45,708 nt of DNA from Bacteroidetes bacterium 43-16 (GCA_001897525.1 MKTB01000023.1:59651-105358); one strand, 5' to 3'; shown: positions 16,883 to 25,358, counted from the first letter of the stretch. The notes: generated by a model not told the origin, from the letters alone. Program-made: numbers and translations.

Positions 16883-16894
16883 CAATCCGAAAAA

Positions 16895-16945
16895 ATAAGG
16901 GCCTTATTCAGGCACACCTGAATCTGACCAAATTGCTGCCCTTAT
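16895..16945 (+). promoter_or_regulatory. structured leader of the S6-S18-L9 operon (candidate autoregulatory element)
   Basis: An outer stem ATAAGGGC (16895-16902) with GCCCTTAT (16938-16945) encloses a perfect inner hairpin TTCAGG-CACA-CCTGAA (16907-16922). It lies between the promoter and the rpsF ATG at 16984. In other bacteria an mRNA structure here binds the S6:S18 complex and represses the operon. That this leader does the same is inference from position and structure; I cannot align it to the known motif. Confidence 0.5.
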
Positions 16946-16983
16946 GCATAATCGGGTTAATTTTTTTATTTTAAAACTATTTT

Positions 16984-17319
16984 ATGGCAACAAACATCCA
17001 GAACTATGAGTTGATGGTGATCTTTACTCCGATCTTGTCTGAGGAAGATTTTAAAGCTGCTCAAAAGAAGTTCACTTCTATCATTACTGAAAATGGTGGT
17101 GAATTGGTTCACGAAAATCCTTGGGGATTACGTTCATTGGCTTATCCGATTGAAAAGAAAACAACCGGTTTGTACACTGTAATCGAGTACACCGCGCCAA
17201 CTGACGTTAACAGTAAAGTTGAGATCCAGTTAAACCGTGATGAGAGCGTAATGCGTTTCTTATTAACTAAATTGGACAAATTCGCAGTAGAGTACAATGC
17301 ACGCAAGCGCAACAAGTAA
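16984..17319 (+). CDS. rpsF: 30S ribosomal protein S6
   Basis: Ribosomal protein bS6 binds S18 on the 30S platform. It has 111 residues. The family fold opens with YELMVIFTPILSEED and contains ENPWGLRSLAYPIEKKTTGLY, the conserved beta-strand region. It is first in a conserved rpsF-rpsR-rplI operon, with 48 bases to rpsR. Codon use looks strongly optimised. Confidence 0.97.
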   Translation: MATNIQNYELMVIFTPILSEEDFKAAQKKFTSIITENGGELVHENPWGLRSLAYPIEKKTTGLYTVIEYTAPTDVNSKVEIQLNRDESVMRFLLTKLDKFAVEYNARKRNK

Positions 17320-17367
17320 TCTAAAGCATTCGTAAACCACATTAATTCAACCACAATTTTAATCAAA

Positions 17368-17634
17368 ATGGCTAGAAATAACGATATTAAATACTTGAGC
17401 AGTACTCGTATCGAGAACCGTCAAAAAAAATACAGTCGTTTCGAAAAATTAGGAATCAAATATATTGATTATAAAGATCCTGAGTTTTTGAAAAAATTCT
17501 TAAACGAACAAGGTAAAATTTTACCTCGTCGTATTACAGGTACTTCATTGAAATACCAACGAAAACTGGGTCACGCTATCAAAAAGGCTCGCCAAATGGC
17601 AATTTTGCCTTATGTTACTGATTTATTGAAGTAA
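17368..17634 (+). CDS. rpsR: 30S ribosomal protein S18
   Basis: Ribosomal protein bS18 forms a heterodimer with S6 on the 30S platform. It has 88 residues, a normal length. The core [19 protein letters not shown] and then [20 protein letters not shown] is the family signature, followed by [11 protein letters not shown]. It is second of the three-gene operon, 20 bases before rplI. Confidence 0.97.
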   Translation: MARNNDIKYLSSTRIENRQKKYSRFEKLGIKYIDYKDPEFLKKFLNEQGKILPRRITGTSLKYQRKLGHAIKKARQMAILPYVTDLLK

Positions 17635-17654
17635 TCTCAAAAAAATTTTAAGCA

Positions 17655-18098
17655 ATGAAAGTAATCTTAATAAAAGAAGTAGATAATTTGGGCGGAGCAC
17701 ACGAAGTAGTAGACGTACGCCCAGGATATGCGCGCAACTTTTTAATTCCTCAGAAATACGCTATTGAAGCTTCTGCTTCTAATATGAAAGTTCAGGAAGA
17801 GCGCCAGAAACAATTGGCTAAGAAAGAAGCTAAATTGTTAGAAAACATCGCTGCTGTAAAAGCTGCTTTGGAAAATACGGTTAAATTGACTGCTAAAGTT
17901 GGTGAAAACGGTAAAATCTTCGGTTCTGTAACTTCTATTCAATTAGCTCGTGCGATCCGTGAACAAAGACAATTTGATATCGACCGTCGTCGTATCTCCA
18001 TCATCGATGAGATCAAAGAACCAGGTTCTTATAAAGCAAACATCGATTTCGGTAAAGACCACCAGGTTGAACTGACTTTCGACGTAGTTGCTGAGTAA
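17655..18098 (+). CDS. rplI: 50S ribosomal protein L9
   Basis: Ribosomal protein bL9 is an elongated 50S protein that influences translation fidelity and frame maintenance. It has 147 residues. The N-terminal rRNA-binding domain reads MKVILIKEVDNLGGAHEVVD and then VRPGYARNFLIPQKYA. A long connecting helix (about 45-80) and the C-terminal domain (GKIFGSVTSIQLARAI) follow. It is last in the operon and is followed by a strong terminator. Confidence 0.97.
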   Translation: MKVILIKEVDNLGGAHEVVDVRPGYARNFLIPQKYAIEASASNMKVQEERQKQLAKKEAKLLENIAAVKAALENTVKLTAKVGENGKIFGSVTSIQLARAIREQRQFDIDRRRISIIDEIKEPGSYKANIDFGKDHQVELTFDVVAE

Positions 18099-18120
18099 TT
18101 ACGCAACAAGAAATATTTGT

Positions 18121-18152
18121 AAAAAAGACCGGCTTAATGCCGGTCTTTTTTT
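18121..18152 (+). terminator. terminator of the rpsF-rpsR-rplI operon
   Basis: AAAAAAGACCGGC (18121-18133), a 5-base loop, and GCCGGTCTTTTTTT (18139-18152): a GC-rich stem ending in a T-run, 22 bases after rplI. Confidence 0.93.
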
Positions 18153-18264
18153 GTTGAAGCGATCCATTGTATCCGCTATTTTTTCCTGCTCATTGTTATA
18201 AGCGTCTTAACATTTTGTTTAAGAAAAAAATTACTTTAAAATTTTACTTTTTAGATTAAAAAAC

Positions 18265-18272
18265 TACTTTTG
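18265..18272 (+). promoter_or_regulatory. -7 element of the small lipoprotein gene
   Basis: TACTTTTG, an exact TAnnTTTG match, lies 32 bases before the ATG at 18305. No clear -33 TTG at the usual distance. Confidence 0.5.
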
Positions 18273-18304
18273 CGCTCCAATATTTTAACCCTAAATAACA
18301 AACA

Positions 18305-18529
18305 ATGATTAAAAAAATTACCTTGATCGGATCAGCAGTAGTATTAATGGCAGGCTTATTAACTTCTTGTGTCAAAGAAAGAACCTGCACCTGTACTTAT
18401 ACTGAAAATGGTCAGACACAGACTGAAGTAGTAGATATTACCAGTACCGGTGGTGCTACGAAACTGGCTTGTCAAATGATGGAATCTGCTTACACTTCAG
18501 ATCAGAATGCTTCTTGTACCTTGAAGTAA
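18305..18529 (+). CDS. small lipoprotein of unknown function
   Basis: A 74-residue protein. MIKKITLIGSAVVLMAGLLTSC is a type II signal peptide with lipobox LLTSC, so Cys22 should be lipidated. The 50-residue mature part starts VKERTCTCTYTENGQ and carries four further Cys (two in TCTC, one in KLACQ, one in ASCTLK), suggesting one or two disulphides. The function is unknown; similar Cys-rich mini-lipoproteins are common in Bacteroidota. It has its own -7 element and shares a bidirectional terminator with fbp. Confidence 0.85.
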   Translation: MIKKITLIGSAVVLMAGLLTSCVKERTCTCTYTENGQTQTEVVDITSTGGATKLACQMMESAYTSDQNASCTLK

Positions 18530-18546
18530 GGATCTCTTGATCATAA

Positions 18547-18579
18547 AAAAATACCGCCTGTACAACAGGCGGTATTTTT
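18547..18579. terminator. bidirectional terminator between the lipoprotein gene and fbp
   Basis: An ATACCGCCTGT/ACAGGCGGTAT stem with a 3-base loop, an A-run before it and a T-run after it. It serves both converging transcripts. Confidence 0.92.
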
Positions 18580-18598
18580 AGTTTTATTCTACTATACT

Positions 18599-19603
18599 TT
18601 ATTCTACTATATAAGAAAGTGCTTGCTGAACCATATTTTTAGAGCCGATATAAATAGGAACTCTTTGGTGTAATTCTGTAGGGTTCACGTCCAGTACACG
18701 CTCTGTACCTGTAGAGGCCATACCACCAGCCGCTTCTATAATAAAGGCCATCGGGTTACATTCGTACATCAGGCGCAGCTTACCGTTCTTATTTTTCTTA
18801 TCTGCCGGGTAGAGGAAGATACCGCCTTTGATCAACGTACGGTGCAGGTCTGCGACCATAGAGCCGATATAACGATGAGAATAAGGACGGCCCTCATCTT
18901 TATTATCCTCCATGCAATAGTCCAGGAACTGCTGGGTAGCCGTCTCAAATTTGCAGGTATTACCCTGGTTCAGGGAGTAGATCTTACCATTTTCTTTTAC
19001 CTGCATATTAGGGTGAGACAAACAGAATTCACCGATAGAGGGTTCCAGCGTAAAACCGTTAACACCCAGGCGCGTGGCATAGACCAGCATGGTAGAGCTA
19101 CCATAGATCACATAGCCGGCAGCCATCAGTTTAGAGCCATCCTGCAGGAAATCTTCTGCAGTTACCGCTTGTCCCAATGGTGTTACACGCTTATAAATGA
19201 CAAAAATAGTGCCTATAGGTGCATTCACATCGATATTGGAGGAGCCATCTAAAGGATCAAACAATACCACATATTTTGAGTTATGAGAATATTCGTCATC
19301 AAAAGCTACGAAGTCATCATTTTCCTCAGAGGCAATACCGGCACAGTCTTCGCTACGTTTCAGCACATTGATCAGCGTTTCATCTGCATACACATCCAGC
19401 TTCATTTGTTCTTCTCCCTGGATATTGGTTGCGCCGAATTGCCCTATAATATCTACCAGACCGGCTTTATTCACCTGCTTGTTAATGATCTTACAAGCTA
19501 AGCCTATATCCCTTAAGAGGGAAGAAAGCTGACCCGTAGCTTTAGGGAACTGGCGGGTCTGATCAATAGTGAAATCATCAAGTGTAACTAATTTACGACT
19601 CAT
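18599..19603 (-). CDS. fbp: class I fructose-1,6-bisphosphatase
   Basis: This gluconeogenic enzyme hydrolyses fructose 1,6-bisphosphate to fructose 6-phosphate in the cytoplasm with divalent metal. It has 334 residues, normal for class I. The metal-binding signature LFDPLDGSSNIDVNAPIGT and the earlier ASEENDD (Glu-Glu) are present. The C-terminal half has the phosphate/sugar site with KGGIFLYPADKK and LMYECNPMAFIIEAAGG. It lies 8 bases downstream of pyrD on the same strand, so the two are probably co-transcribed, which is an unusual pairing. Confidence 0.97.
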   Translation of the reverse strand: MSRKLVTLDDFTIDQTRQFPKATGQLSSLLRDIGLACKIINKQVNKAGLVDIIGQFGATNIQGEEQMKLDVYADETLINVLKRSEDCAGIASEENDDFVAFDDEYSHNSKYVVLFDPLDGSSNIDVNAPIGTIFVIYKRVTPLGQAVTAEDFLQDGSKLMAAGYVIYGSSTMLVYATRLGVNGFTLEPSIGEFCLSHPNMQVKENGKIYSLNQGNTCKFETATQQFLDYCMEDNKDEGRPYSHRYIGSMVADLHRTLIKGGIFLYPADKKNKNGKLRLMYECNPMAFIIEAAGGMASTGTERVLDVNPTELHQRVPIYIGSKNMVQQALSYIVE

Positions 19604-19611
19604 ATTTATGT

Positions 19612-20640
19612 TTAATTATTGTATTTAAGGTTAGAACAAATATTTTTTACAATAAGCGGGCCTTCATAAATGAAACCGGTATATACCTGTACCAGGCTCG
19701 CCCCGGCATCCAGTTTCTCCTGGGCATCAGCAGCCGTAAAAATGCCGCCCACCGCCATTATCGGGATCTTGCCATGACTCTTTTGATGAATGTACCGGAT
19801 CACATCAGTGGCCTTATCCTTAACCGGCAAGCCACTCAATCCCCCTGCGCCTATCGCTTCAATAGTCTCAGGTGCCGTCTGCAAGCCACTACGTTCAATC
19901 GTAGTATTCGTGGCTACAATCCCCTGTATCTGCGTGTTGTTGACGATCTCGATGATGTCGTCCAATTGCTCCAGGGTAAGGTCCGGTGCGATTTTCAAAA
20001 GAATAGGTTTTGATTTCCCTAGTTCAGTATTGATGACCTGTAGTTTATTCAGCAGTTTTTCCAAAGGCTCTTTTTCCTGGAGTTCCCTTAGATTTGGCGT
20101 GTTAGGACTACTCACATTAACCGTGAAGTAATCTACCACATCATATAAGGCACGGAAACATTTCTCATAATCCTCATCAGCCTGCTCATTCGGGGTAACC
20201 TTGTTTTTCCCGATATTGCCACCAATCACCACATCAGACTTTCTTTTTCTGAGTCTTTCCACCGCAGCAGCAACGCCATCATTGTTAAAGCCCATCCGGT
20301 TGATCAATGCCTGGTCTTCCGGCAGGCGGAACAAGCGGGGCTTCTCATTACCGGCTTGTGCCAGGGGCGTTACCGTACCGATCTCTATAAACCCGAAACC
20401 TAAGGCGGCCAGGTCATCTACAAACTTTGCATCCTTATCAAATCCGGCGGCAAGGCCTACAGGGTTTTTGAACTTAATGCCCCAGAGCTCCCGCTCCAGA
20501 TGTTCCGGGCTGGCGCATTCTTTTTTCAGGAAATTTCTTGCAAAACTAATGTTCAAACCTCTGCGTAACATACGCATTGCCCAGTAGTGAATTTTCTCCG
20601 GGTCTTTCTTGAATAAAAAATACTTAATGAGTCCGTACAT
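19612..20640 (-). CDS. pyrD: class 2 (quinone-dependent) dihydroorotate dehydrogenase
   Basis: PyrD oxidises dihydroorotate to orotate, passing electrons through FMN to membrane quinone in pyrimidine synthesis. It has 342 residues from the ATG at 20640; the frame continues to 20673, but [20 protein letters not shown] is the usual class 2 N-terminal amphipathic helix. [12 protein letters not shown] and [16 protein letters not shown] bind FMN and substrate. The catalytic Ser lies in [10 protein letters not shown], and GAGGLSG plus IMAVGGI form the phosphate site. A possible -7 element TATTTTTG (plus 20649-20656) sits only 8 bases before the ATG. It is divergent from purM. Confidence 0.96.
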   Translation of the reverse strand: MYGLIKYFLFKKDPEKIHYWAMRMLRRGLNISFARNFLKKECASPEHLERELWGIKFKNPVGLAAGFDKDAKFVDDLAALGFGFIEIGTVTPLAQAGNEKPRLFRLPEDQALINRMGFNNDGVAAAVERLRKRKSDVVIGGNIGKNKVTPNEQADEDYEKCFRALYDVVDYFTVNVSSPNTPNLRELQEKEPLEKLLNKLQVINTELGKSKPILLKIAPDLTLEQLDDIIEIVNNTQIQGIVATNTTIERSGLQTAPETIEAIGAGGLSGLPVKDKATDVIRYIHQKSHGKIPIMAVGGIFTAADAQEKLDAGASLVQVYTGFIYEGPLIVKNICSNLKYNN

Positions 20641-20756
20641 ACAGGGCACAAAAATACAACATGCAGCGTACATCTTAAAATAATGTCAATTATAAGTTTT
20701 GCCTGATTTGGGGATTACTGTTGGCCCTTACGGCTCAGAAGCTCAATAAAATGATT

Positions 20757-20764
20757 TAACTTTG
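20757..20764 (+). promoter_or_regulatory. -7 element of purM
   Basis: TAACTTTG is an exact TAnnTTTG match 22 bases before the purM ATG. The -33 region is not convincing. It lies in the 146-base divergent space shared with pyrD. Confidence 0.5.
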
Positions 20765-20786
20765 CCCGGCAATTCTATTCCAATTT

Positions 20787-21959
20787 ATGAATCCACAAGA
20801 TCGTTATGCCTTGAGAGGCGTTTCTGCTCAGAAAGAAGAAGTACATAAAGCAGTAGCTGATTTAGATAAAGGTTTATTCCCTAAAGCTTTCTGTAAAATC
20901 TATCCCGATCACTGGGGTAATGACCCTGAGTTTTGTAATATCATGCATGCCGATGGGGCAGGAACAAAATCTATCCTGGCCTATATGTATTGGAAAGAAA
21001 CCGGTGACCTGAGCGTCTGGAAAGGTATTGCCATCGACTCTATCGTGATGAATATCGATGATATGCTTTGCGTAGGAGCGGTAGGCCCCTTCACCTATTC
21101 CAGTACCATTGGCAGGAACAAGCACCTGATACCCGGAGAAGTGATTGCTGCGGTGATCAATGGCTCCCAGTCCTTCTTTGATACCATGGGTGAATATGGT
21201 ATTGATGTGCATTTCATGGGAGGAGAGACAGCAGATGTAGGAGACGTAGTGCGTACCATAATCGTTGACGGAACGATGGCCTGCAGGATGCCGAGAAAGA
21301 AAATTATTACTACCGACAATATCGTGCCGGGCAATGTGATCGTATCCTTTGCTTCCTTCGGACAAGCGATTTATGAAGAGGCTTACAACAGCGGTATCGG
21401 CTCCAACGGGCTGACCAGTGCCAGACATGAGCTATTGCATCATGACTATGCCACAAAATACCCGGAAAGCGTTGACCCTAATTTGCCGAAAGAAGTGGTG
21501 TACAACGGTGCCTATCATATGACCGATGCTACAGAAACACCTTTGGATGCAGGGAAAATGATCCTTTCGCCAACAAGGACCTATGCACCATTATTATTGA
21601 AAATACTGGATAAACATTTTGATAAAATAAATGGCATCATCCACTGTAGTGGCGGCGGGCAGACAAAATGTATGCACTATATGCCGGAAGGATTGAGGAT
21701 CGTTAAGAATAACCTCATCAGTGCCCCGCCTATCTTCAGGATGATCCAGCAGGCAGCCGGAACCGACTGGAGAGAAATGTACCAGGTATTTAATATGGGT
21801 ATGCGCCTGGAGATCTTTACCGATCAGGCAACGGCAGAAGAGCTGGTTAATATCGCTGCTGCTTTTAATATAGAAGCGCAGATCAGCGGCAGGGTAGAAG
21901 CTGCATCTGGTAAGAATGAACTGATCATCGAAGGCGAGTTCGGTACTTATAATTACTAA
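20787..21959 (+). CDS. purM: phosphoribosylformylglycinamidine cyclo-ligase (AIR synthase), long form
   Basis: PurM closes the imidazole ring of AIR from FGAM with ATP in purine synthesis. It has 390 residues, longer than the about 345 of the E. coli enzyme but, as I recall, usual for Bacteroidota. The ATP/metal loop IMHADGAGTKSILAYMY and the following SIVMNIDDMLCVGA match the family's DGVGTK and N-D-D motifs. FMGGETADVGD and IGSNGLTSARH (GNGLTL-like) are further signatures. The divergent neighbour pyrD serves pyrimidine synthesis. A strong hairpin terminator follows. Confidence 0.94.
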   Translation: MNPQDRYALRGVSAQKEEVHKAVADLDKGLFPKAFCKIYPDHWGNDPEFCNIMHADGAGTKSILAYMYWKETGDLSVWKGIAIDSIVMNIDDMLCVGAVGPFTYSSTIGRNKHLIPGEVIAAVINGSQSFFDTMGEYGIDVHFMGGETADVGDVVRTIIVDGTMACRMPRKKIITTDNIVPGNVIVSFASFGQAIYEEAYNSGIGSNGLTSARHELLHHDYATKYPESVDPNLPKEVVYNGAYHMTDATETPLDAGKMILSPTRTYAPLLLKILDKHFDKINGIIHCSGGGQTKCMHYMPEGLRIVKNNLISAPPIFRMIQQAAGTDWREMYQVFNMGMRLEIFTDQATAEELVNIAAAFNIEAQISGRVEAASGKNELIIEGEFGTYNY

Positions 21960-21973
21960 ATTAAATTAGGCAT

Positions 21974-22016
21974 AAAAAAGGAATAGCCCTGCAATCTTGC
22001 AGGGCTATTCCTTTTT
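21974..22016. terminator. bidirectional terminator between purM and the ureohydrolase gene
   Basis: A stem of about 18-20 bp around GGAATAGCCCTGCAA/TTGCAGGGCTATTCC, with an A-run before and a T-run after, between converging genes. Confidence 0.93.
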
Positions 22017-22035
22017 ACTTTTGTTACTTACTTAA

Positions 22036-23172
22036 TTATACCAAACGCTCCTGTTCCCTGATCCAGCGTTCCGGGATCTCGTTATGAACGGCCTGGTTGT
22101 AATCACTCTCGGCACAGGGAATATAACTCTGGTCTGGTAATTGCATCCACCAGCGGCCAGTGATCTTACTTTTTATAAACCTTGCCTTATAGTCGGCAAA
22201 AGGGACATCGTAGGTCATGAACTGATCTTTCTGCTCCATTGCAGCTTCTGATTGCCTGATTCGGTAACCGTCTAAGAAATACCAGATCATTTGCGCCACC
22301 AATTTTGCACCTTGCTCATTATGATCTTTGTCCGGGTGGTAGCCGTAAATGCCCACTGTATTCAGATTTCTGGCCATACCGGCATAGCGCATCAGTAAGC
22401 ATAGCTCATCCCCGAAAAATCCGTTGGGAGAAGCGTGTTTATTGAAAACAGCATCACAGGCACGCAGGGCAGCGAGGTCCACACTCAGTAAATTGCAATT
22501 GCGCAATACCGGTTCCATTTCCTCCATATTTTCGCGTACCACACCCAGCCGGTAAAAATCGAAACGCAATTTATCCAGGGTCTCCAGCATTTTAGGATTC
22601 GTAAAATAACTCTGAAAACCGATGTGGCTGTAATTCCTTACATAGTTAGGTTCTGCCGTGAGCACGTCCATCAGGAAGCTCTGTGCAGGGCTGGCCCTTT
22701 CATCATCTTCGAGGTCAATATGGCTGTCGATTACTGCCACATCCACCGGCTGTGCCCCGCTTTTATAAACATCATATTGCTGCAGGGTCAGGTCCTGGCT
22801 GCCCCCTAATAAAATACTTATTTTGCCCGCCTTATGGATTTCCTGGAGCATCACTTTTAAGGCCGCTCTTGTATCAGAAAGCGTAGCTCCCTGGACGATA
22901 TTACCCAGGTCGGCCATAACAATATTAGGATACCAGTTGTACAGCTCATAGAATGCTTTACGGATCACATCAGGCGCATTGCTATATTGCGATTTAAACG
23001 TTTCGCCACGCATTTCGCCACAACCTATCAATACAATATCTGCTTCAGAAAAATCAAGATAGCCGTGCTGTGCGGCCTGTATCGTGTGGGCAAACTGTAA
23101 AGGTTTGTAGTCGGAAAGTTCAATTAAATCCTTAAAATGCTTTGCGCTGAGAAAGTCGGAAAAATCGTGCAT
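22036..23172 (-). CDS. ureohydrolase (arginase/formimidoylglutamase) family protein with altered metal ligands
   Basis: A 378-residue protein with the arginase-fold order of motifs. Canonical enzymes bind two manganese ions through GGDHS, DAHxD and SxDxD. Here these read GGSQD (residues 123-127), DSHID (149-153) and SVDLA (230-234). The first His is therefore Gln126 and the last Asp is Ala234, while Asp149, His151, Asp153 and Asp232 remain. Databases often call such Bacteroidota proteins formimidoylglutamase, but no histidine-degradation gene is nearby and two of the six usual ligands are missing. It may bind one metal, use another reaction, or be non-catalytic. Its terminator is shared with purM. 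It is divergent from yebC. Confidence 0.85.
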   Translation of the reverse strand: MHDFSDFLSAKHFKDLIELSDYKPLQFAHTIQAAQHGYLDFSEADIVLIGCGEMRGETFKSQYSNAPDVIRKAFYELYNWYPNIVMADLGNIVQGATLSDTRAALKVMLQEIHKAGKISILLGGSQDLTLQQYDVYKSGAQPVDVAVIDSHIDLEDDERASPAQSFLMDVLTAEPNYVRNYSHIGFQSYFTNPKMLETLDKLRFDFYRLGVVRENMEEMEPVLRNCNLLSVDLAALRACDAVFNKHASPNGFFGDELCLLMRYAGMARNLNTVGIYGYHPDKDHNEQGAKLVAQMIWYFLDGYRIRQSEAAMEQKDQFMTYDVPFADYKARFIKSKITGRWWMQLPDQSYIPCAESDYNQAVHNEIPERWIREQERLV

Positions 23173-23215
23173 GAATGTAAAAATTATCTAGGGCGAAGTT
23201 AGTATTTTGAATTGA

Positions 23216-23244
23216 TTGAGTTTGCTCAAAATATATTAATTTTG
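23216..23244 (+). promoter_or_regulatory. promoter of yebC
   Basis: TTG at 23216-23218, an 18-bp spacer, and TAATTTTG at 23237-23244, 39 bases before the ATG. Confidence 0.65.
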
Positions 23245-23283
23245 AGGCGCATTTAATCATAAGATAAAAATAATAAAGTTTAT

Positions 23284-23994
23284 ATGGGACGTATATTTGA
23301 GGTACGTAAGTCGAAGATGTTCGCTCGCTATGATCGTATGGCGAAACAATTTACACGTATAGGTAAAGAGATTGCAATTGCAGTAAAGGCAGGCGGTGCA
23401 GAGCCCGATACCAACCCGGCCCTGCGTCGTGTGATGCAGAATGCAAAATCGATCAATATGCCTAAAGATCGTATTGAAGGAGCGATTAAAAATGCATTAG
23501 GAAAAGATACCACCAGCTTTGAGCAGGTATTATATGAAGGCTATGCGCCGCATGGCGTTGCCATATTGGTAGAAACAGCCACTGATAATACAACACGTAC
23601 AGTAGCTAATGTGCGCTCTCATTTCAATAAAGGAGGCGGTAGCCTGGGCAACAGTGGTTCTGTAGGCTTCCTGTTTAATCATGTAGGTGTGTTCAAATTG
23701 AAAAATGAAGGACAAAATCCTGAAGACCTCGAGCTGGAACTGATTGATGCCGGACTGGAAGACCTGGGTGAAGACAGCGAAGGTAATATTGTTATTCATA
23801 CCGCTTATGCCGATTTCGGGAACATGCAAAAAGCACTGGAAGAACGTAATATGGAGCCGATGAGTGCAGAACTGGAATGGTTGCCTTTAAATACAGTAGA
23901 AGTAACGGAGGAACAAAGTGATGATGTATTCAAGCTGATAGAGCGCCTGGAGCAGGACGATGATGTGCAGCGTGTATTCCATAATATGGCATAA
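23284..23994 (+). CDS. YebC/PmpR family regulatory protein
   Basis: A 236-residue three-domain YebC-family protein. The family includes DNA-binding regulators (PmpR) and proteins reported to help ribosomes at proline stretches; which applies here cannot be read off. The N-terminal helical domain has KSKMFARYDRMAKQFTRIGK, where many relatives read AGHSKWAN at the very start; here the start is MGRIFEVRK. The family motif NMPKDRIEGAIKNALGK, the EGYAPHGVAILVE strand and GGSLGNSGSVGFLF are clear. It has its own promoter and terminator. Confidence 0.94.
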   Translation: MGRIFEVRKSKMFARYDRMAKQFTRIGKEIAIAVKAGGAEPDTNPALRRVMQNAKSINMPKDRIEGAIKNALGKDTTSFEQVLYEGYAPHGVAILVETATDNTTRTVANVRSHFNKGGGSLGNSGSVGFLFNHVGVFKLKNEGQNPEDLELELIDAGLEDLGEDSEGNIVIHTAYADFGNMQKALEERNMEPMSAELEWLPLNTVEVTEEQSDDVFKLIERLEQDDDVQRVFHNMA

Positions 23995-24016
23995 TACGAT
24001 TTTGCATAATTTATAT

Positions 24017-24053
24017 AATATCCCATTACCAGTCCTGGTAATGGGATATTTTT
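24017..24053 (+). terminator. terminator of yebC
   Basis: A perfect 16-bp stem (24017-24032 with 24035-24050) with a very short loop, then T's, 22 bases after the stop codon. Confidence 0.88.
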
Positions 24054-24135
24054 ATGCGGTAGCTTGATTGAAATTTATATATTTTTTCCATTTTAAATAA
24101 TTAACTTTATAGTTCACCGATTAAATATATTTAAT

Positions 24136-24678
24136 ATGAAAAAAATAGCCGTTTTATTGGGTAGTCTTATTTTATGTGCAGGTGTAACCGATACTTTTGC
24201 AAAAAAAGGCAGATCATTACCCCTTAAAGAAGTGAAACATGGTGTTGCCATGAACTATACCGCTACCACTGCTCAAAAACAATTTCCCAAATACCCGGGA
24301 GGTGTAGATGCCTTACTGTTTCATTTTGGGGAAGGGTACTTTGTTCCCACAGGAGTGCGTAATAGTTTTGGAGGAAATTTAAAATTAACCTTAAGCTTTG
24401 ATATTGCAAATGACGGTGTAGCACAGAATGTAAAAGTTGTAGCCCTGAACAGGACCGAGCTGGATCATGCAGATAAAGAGGTGATCAGGCAAGTGGAACA
24501 GTCCATTGCCGATCTGCAGCACTGGACACCTGCAATGGTAGACGGTACACCTGTAGAGGCACAGTTTGCCATGACAATAGTGGTGAATAACAGCAAAAAG
24601 CAGGACCCTCAATTCAGCGGTGGTACAGGTTTTGCCAATAGCTTTCGCCCACTTAGTTTACCACAGATTACCTATTAA
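24136..24678 (+). CDS. secreted TonB C-terminal-like domain protein
   Basis: A 180-residue protein with a signal peptide (MKKIAVLLGSLILCAGVTDTFA). The mature domain has QFPKYPGGVDALLFHFGEGY, then a beta strand LKLTLSFDIANDGVAQNVKV, a helix (DKEVIRQVEQSI) and LQHWTPAMVDGTPVEAQFAM. This order (PGG-start, strand, D-G turn, helix, W-P-A, strand) is that of TonB C-terminal domains. There is no membrane anchor, so it would be periplasmic and free. It ends in an unusual Gly/Ser/Phe-containing tail. The function is unknown. Related proteins in the window are at 15985, 30060 and 35462. Confidence 0.75.
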   Translation: MKKIAVLLGSLILCAGVTDTFAKKGRSLPLKEVKHGVAMNYTATTAQKQFPKYPGGVDALLFHFGEGYFVPTGVRNSFGGNLKLTLSFDIANDGVAQNVKVVALNRTELDHADKEVIRQVEQSIADLQHWTPAMVDGTPVEAQFAMTIVVNNSKKQDPQFSGGTGFANSFRPLSLPQITY

Positions 24679-24699
24679 GTAACATTAAGCATATTGTAG

Positions 24700-24732
24700 G
24701 AAAAGCGTCAGGAAACTTCTGGCGCTTTTTTT
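24700..24732 (+). terminator. terminator after the 24136 gene
   Basis: AAAAGCGTCAG (24701-24711) pairs, with one T-G wobble, with CTGGCGCTTTT (from 24719), followed by T7. Confidence 0.85.
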
Positions 24733-24782
24733 CATTCCCCCTTATCATAGGCACTGGACTTCCCGGCTTTTTTACCGGCTTA

Positions 24783-24814
24783 TTTGTAATCCACAAAATG
24801 CGTTGATAAATTTG
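24783..24814 (+). promoter_or_regulatory. promoter of the thioesterase gene
   Basis: TTTG at 24783-24786, a 20-bp spacer, and TAAATTTG at 24807-24814; the ATG is at 24850. Confidence 0.7.
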
Positions 24815-24849
24815 CCTTTTATCCGGCAACTTTAATTACAATTAAGAAT

Positions 24850-25278
24850 ATGTATATACATGAAACACAGCTAAGGGTACGCTATGGCGAAACCGATCAA
24901 ATGGGTTATTTATATTATGGCAATTATGCGCTGTACTACGAGGTAGGCAGGACAGAATCTTTGCGCAGCCTGGGTTTCAGCTATAAAGGATTGGAAGAGA
25001 TCGGGATCATGCTGCCGGTGGTACACCTGCAAAGCGAATACTTCCGCCCGGCATTTTATGATGACCTGGTCACCATCAGAACGCGCCTCGAGCAGCTCCC
25101 GGAAAAATCGGAGATCACTTTTGTTTCCGAACTATTTAATGAAAAAGGAAAGCTTTTGAACCGGGGAAGGGTGACCCTTGTGTTTTATGATAAAGCGCAG
25201 AAAAAAAAGACACTCATGCCGCAATCGCTTTATGATGCATTAGCGCCCTATTATCAGGAAAAATCCTCTTTTATGTAA
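24850..25278 (+). CDS. 4-hydroxybenzoyl-CoA thioesterase/YbgC-family acyl-CoA thioesterase
   Basis: A 142-residue hot-dog fold thioesterase. The N-terminal VRYGETDQMGYLYYGNYALY matches the YbgC/4HBT signature: Asp16 in ETDQMG is the likely catalytic acid, followed by the Tyr-rich turn and YEVGRTE. FRPAFYDDLVTIRTRL is the second conserved strand region. Relatives hydrolyse short-chain acyl-CoAs or act with the Tol-Pal system; no tol genes are adjacent. It has its own promoter; the downstream metalloprotease starts 80 bases later. Confidence 0.92.
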   Translation: MYIHETQLRVRYGETDQMGYLYYGNYALYYEVGRTESLRSLGFSYKGLEEIGIMLPVVHLQSEYFRPAFYDDLVTIRTRLEQLPEKSEITFVSELFNEKGKLLNRGRVTLVFYDKAQKKKTLMPQSLYDALAPYYQEKSSFM

Positions 25279-25358
25279 AAAAGACATACAAAGATCATAT
25301 ATATACATTATAATCAATGTTTTTTGATTAATTTGGCAAACAGAAAAAAATCAAACAA

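Noticed and set aside
20874-21428. 184-codon minus-strand frame within purM
   Set aside because: Shadow of the well-supported purM gene in another frame; no start context or family resemblance.
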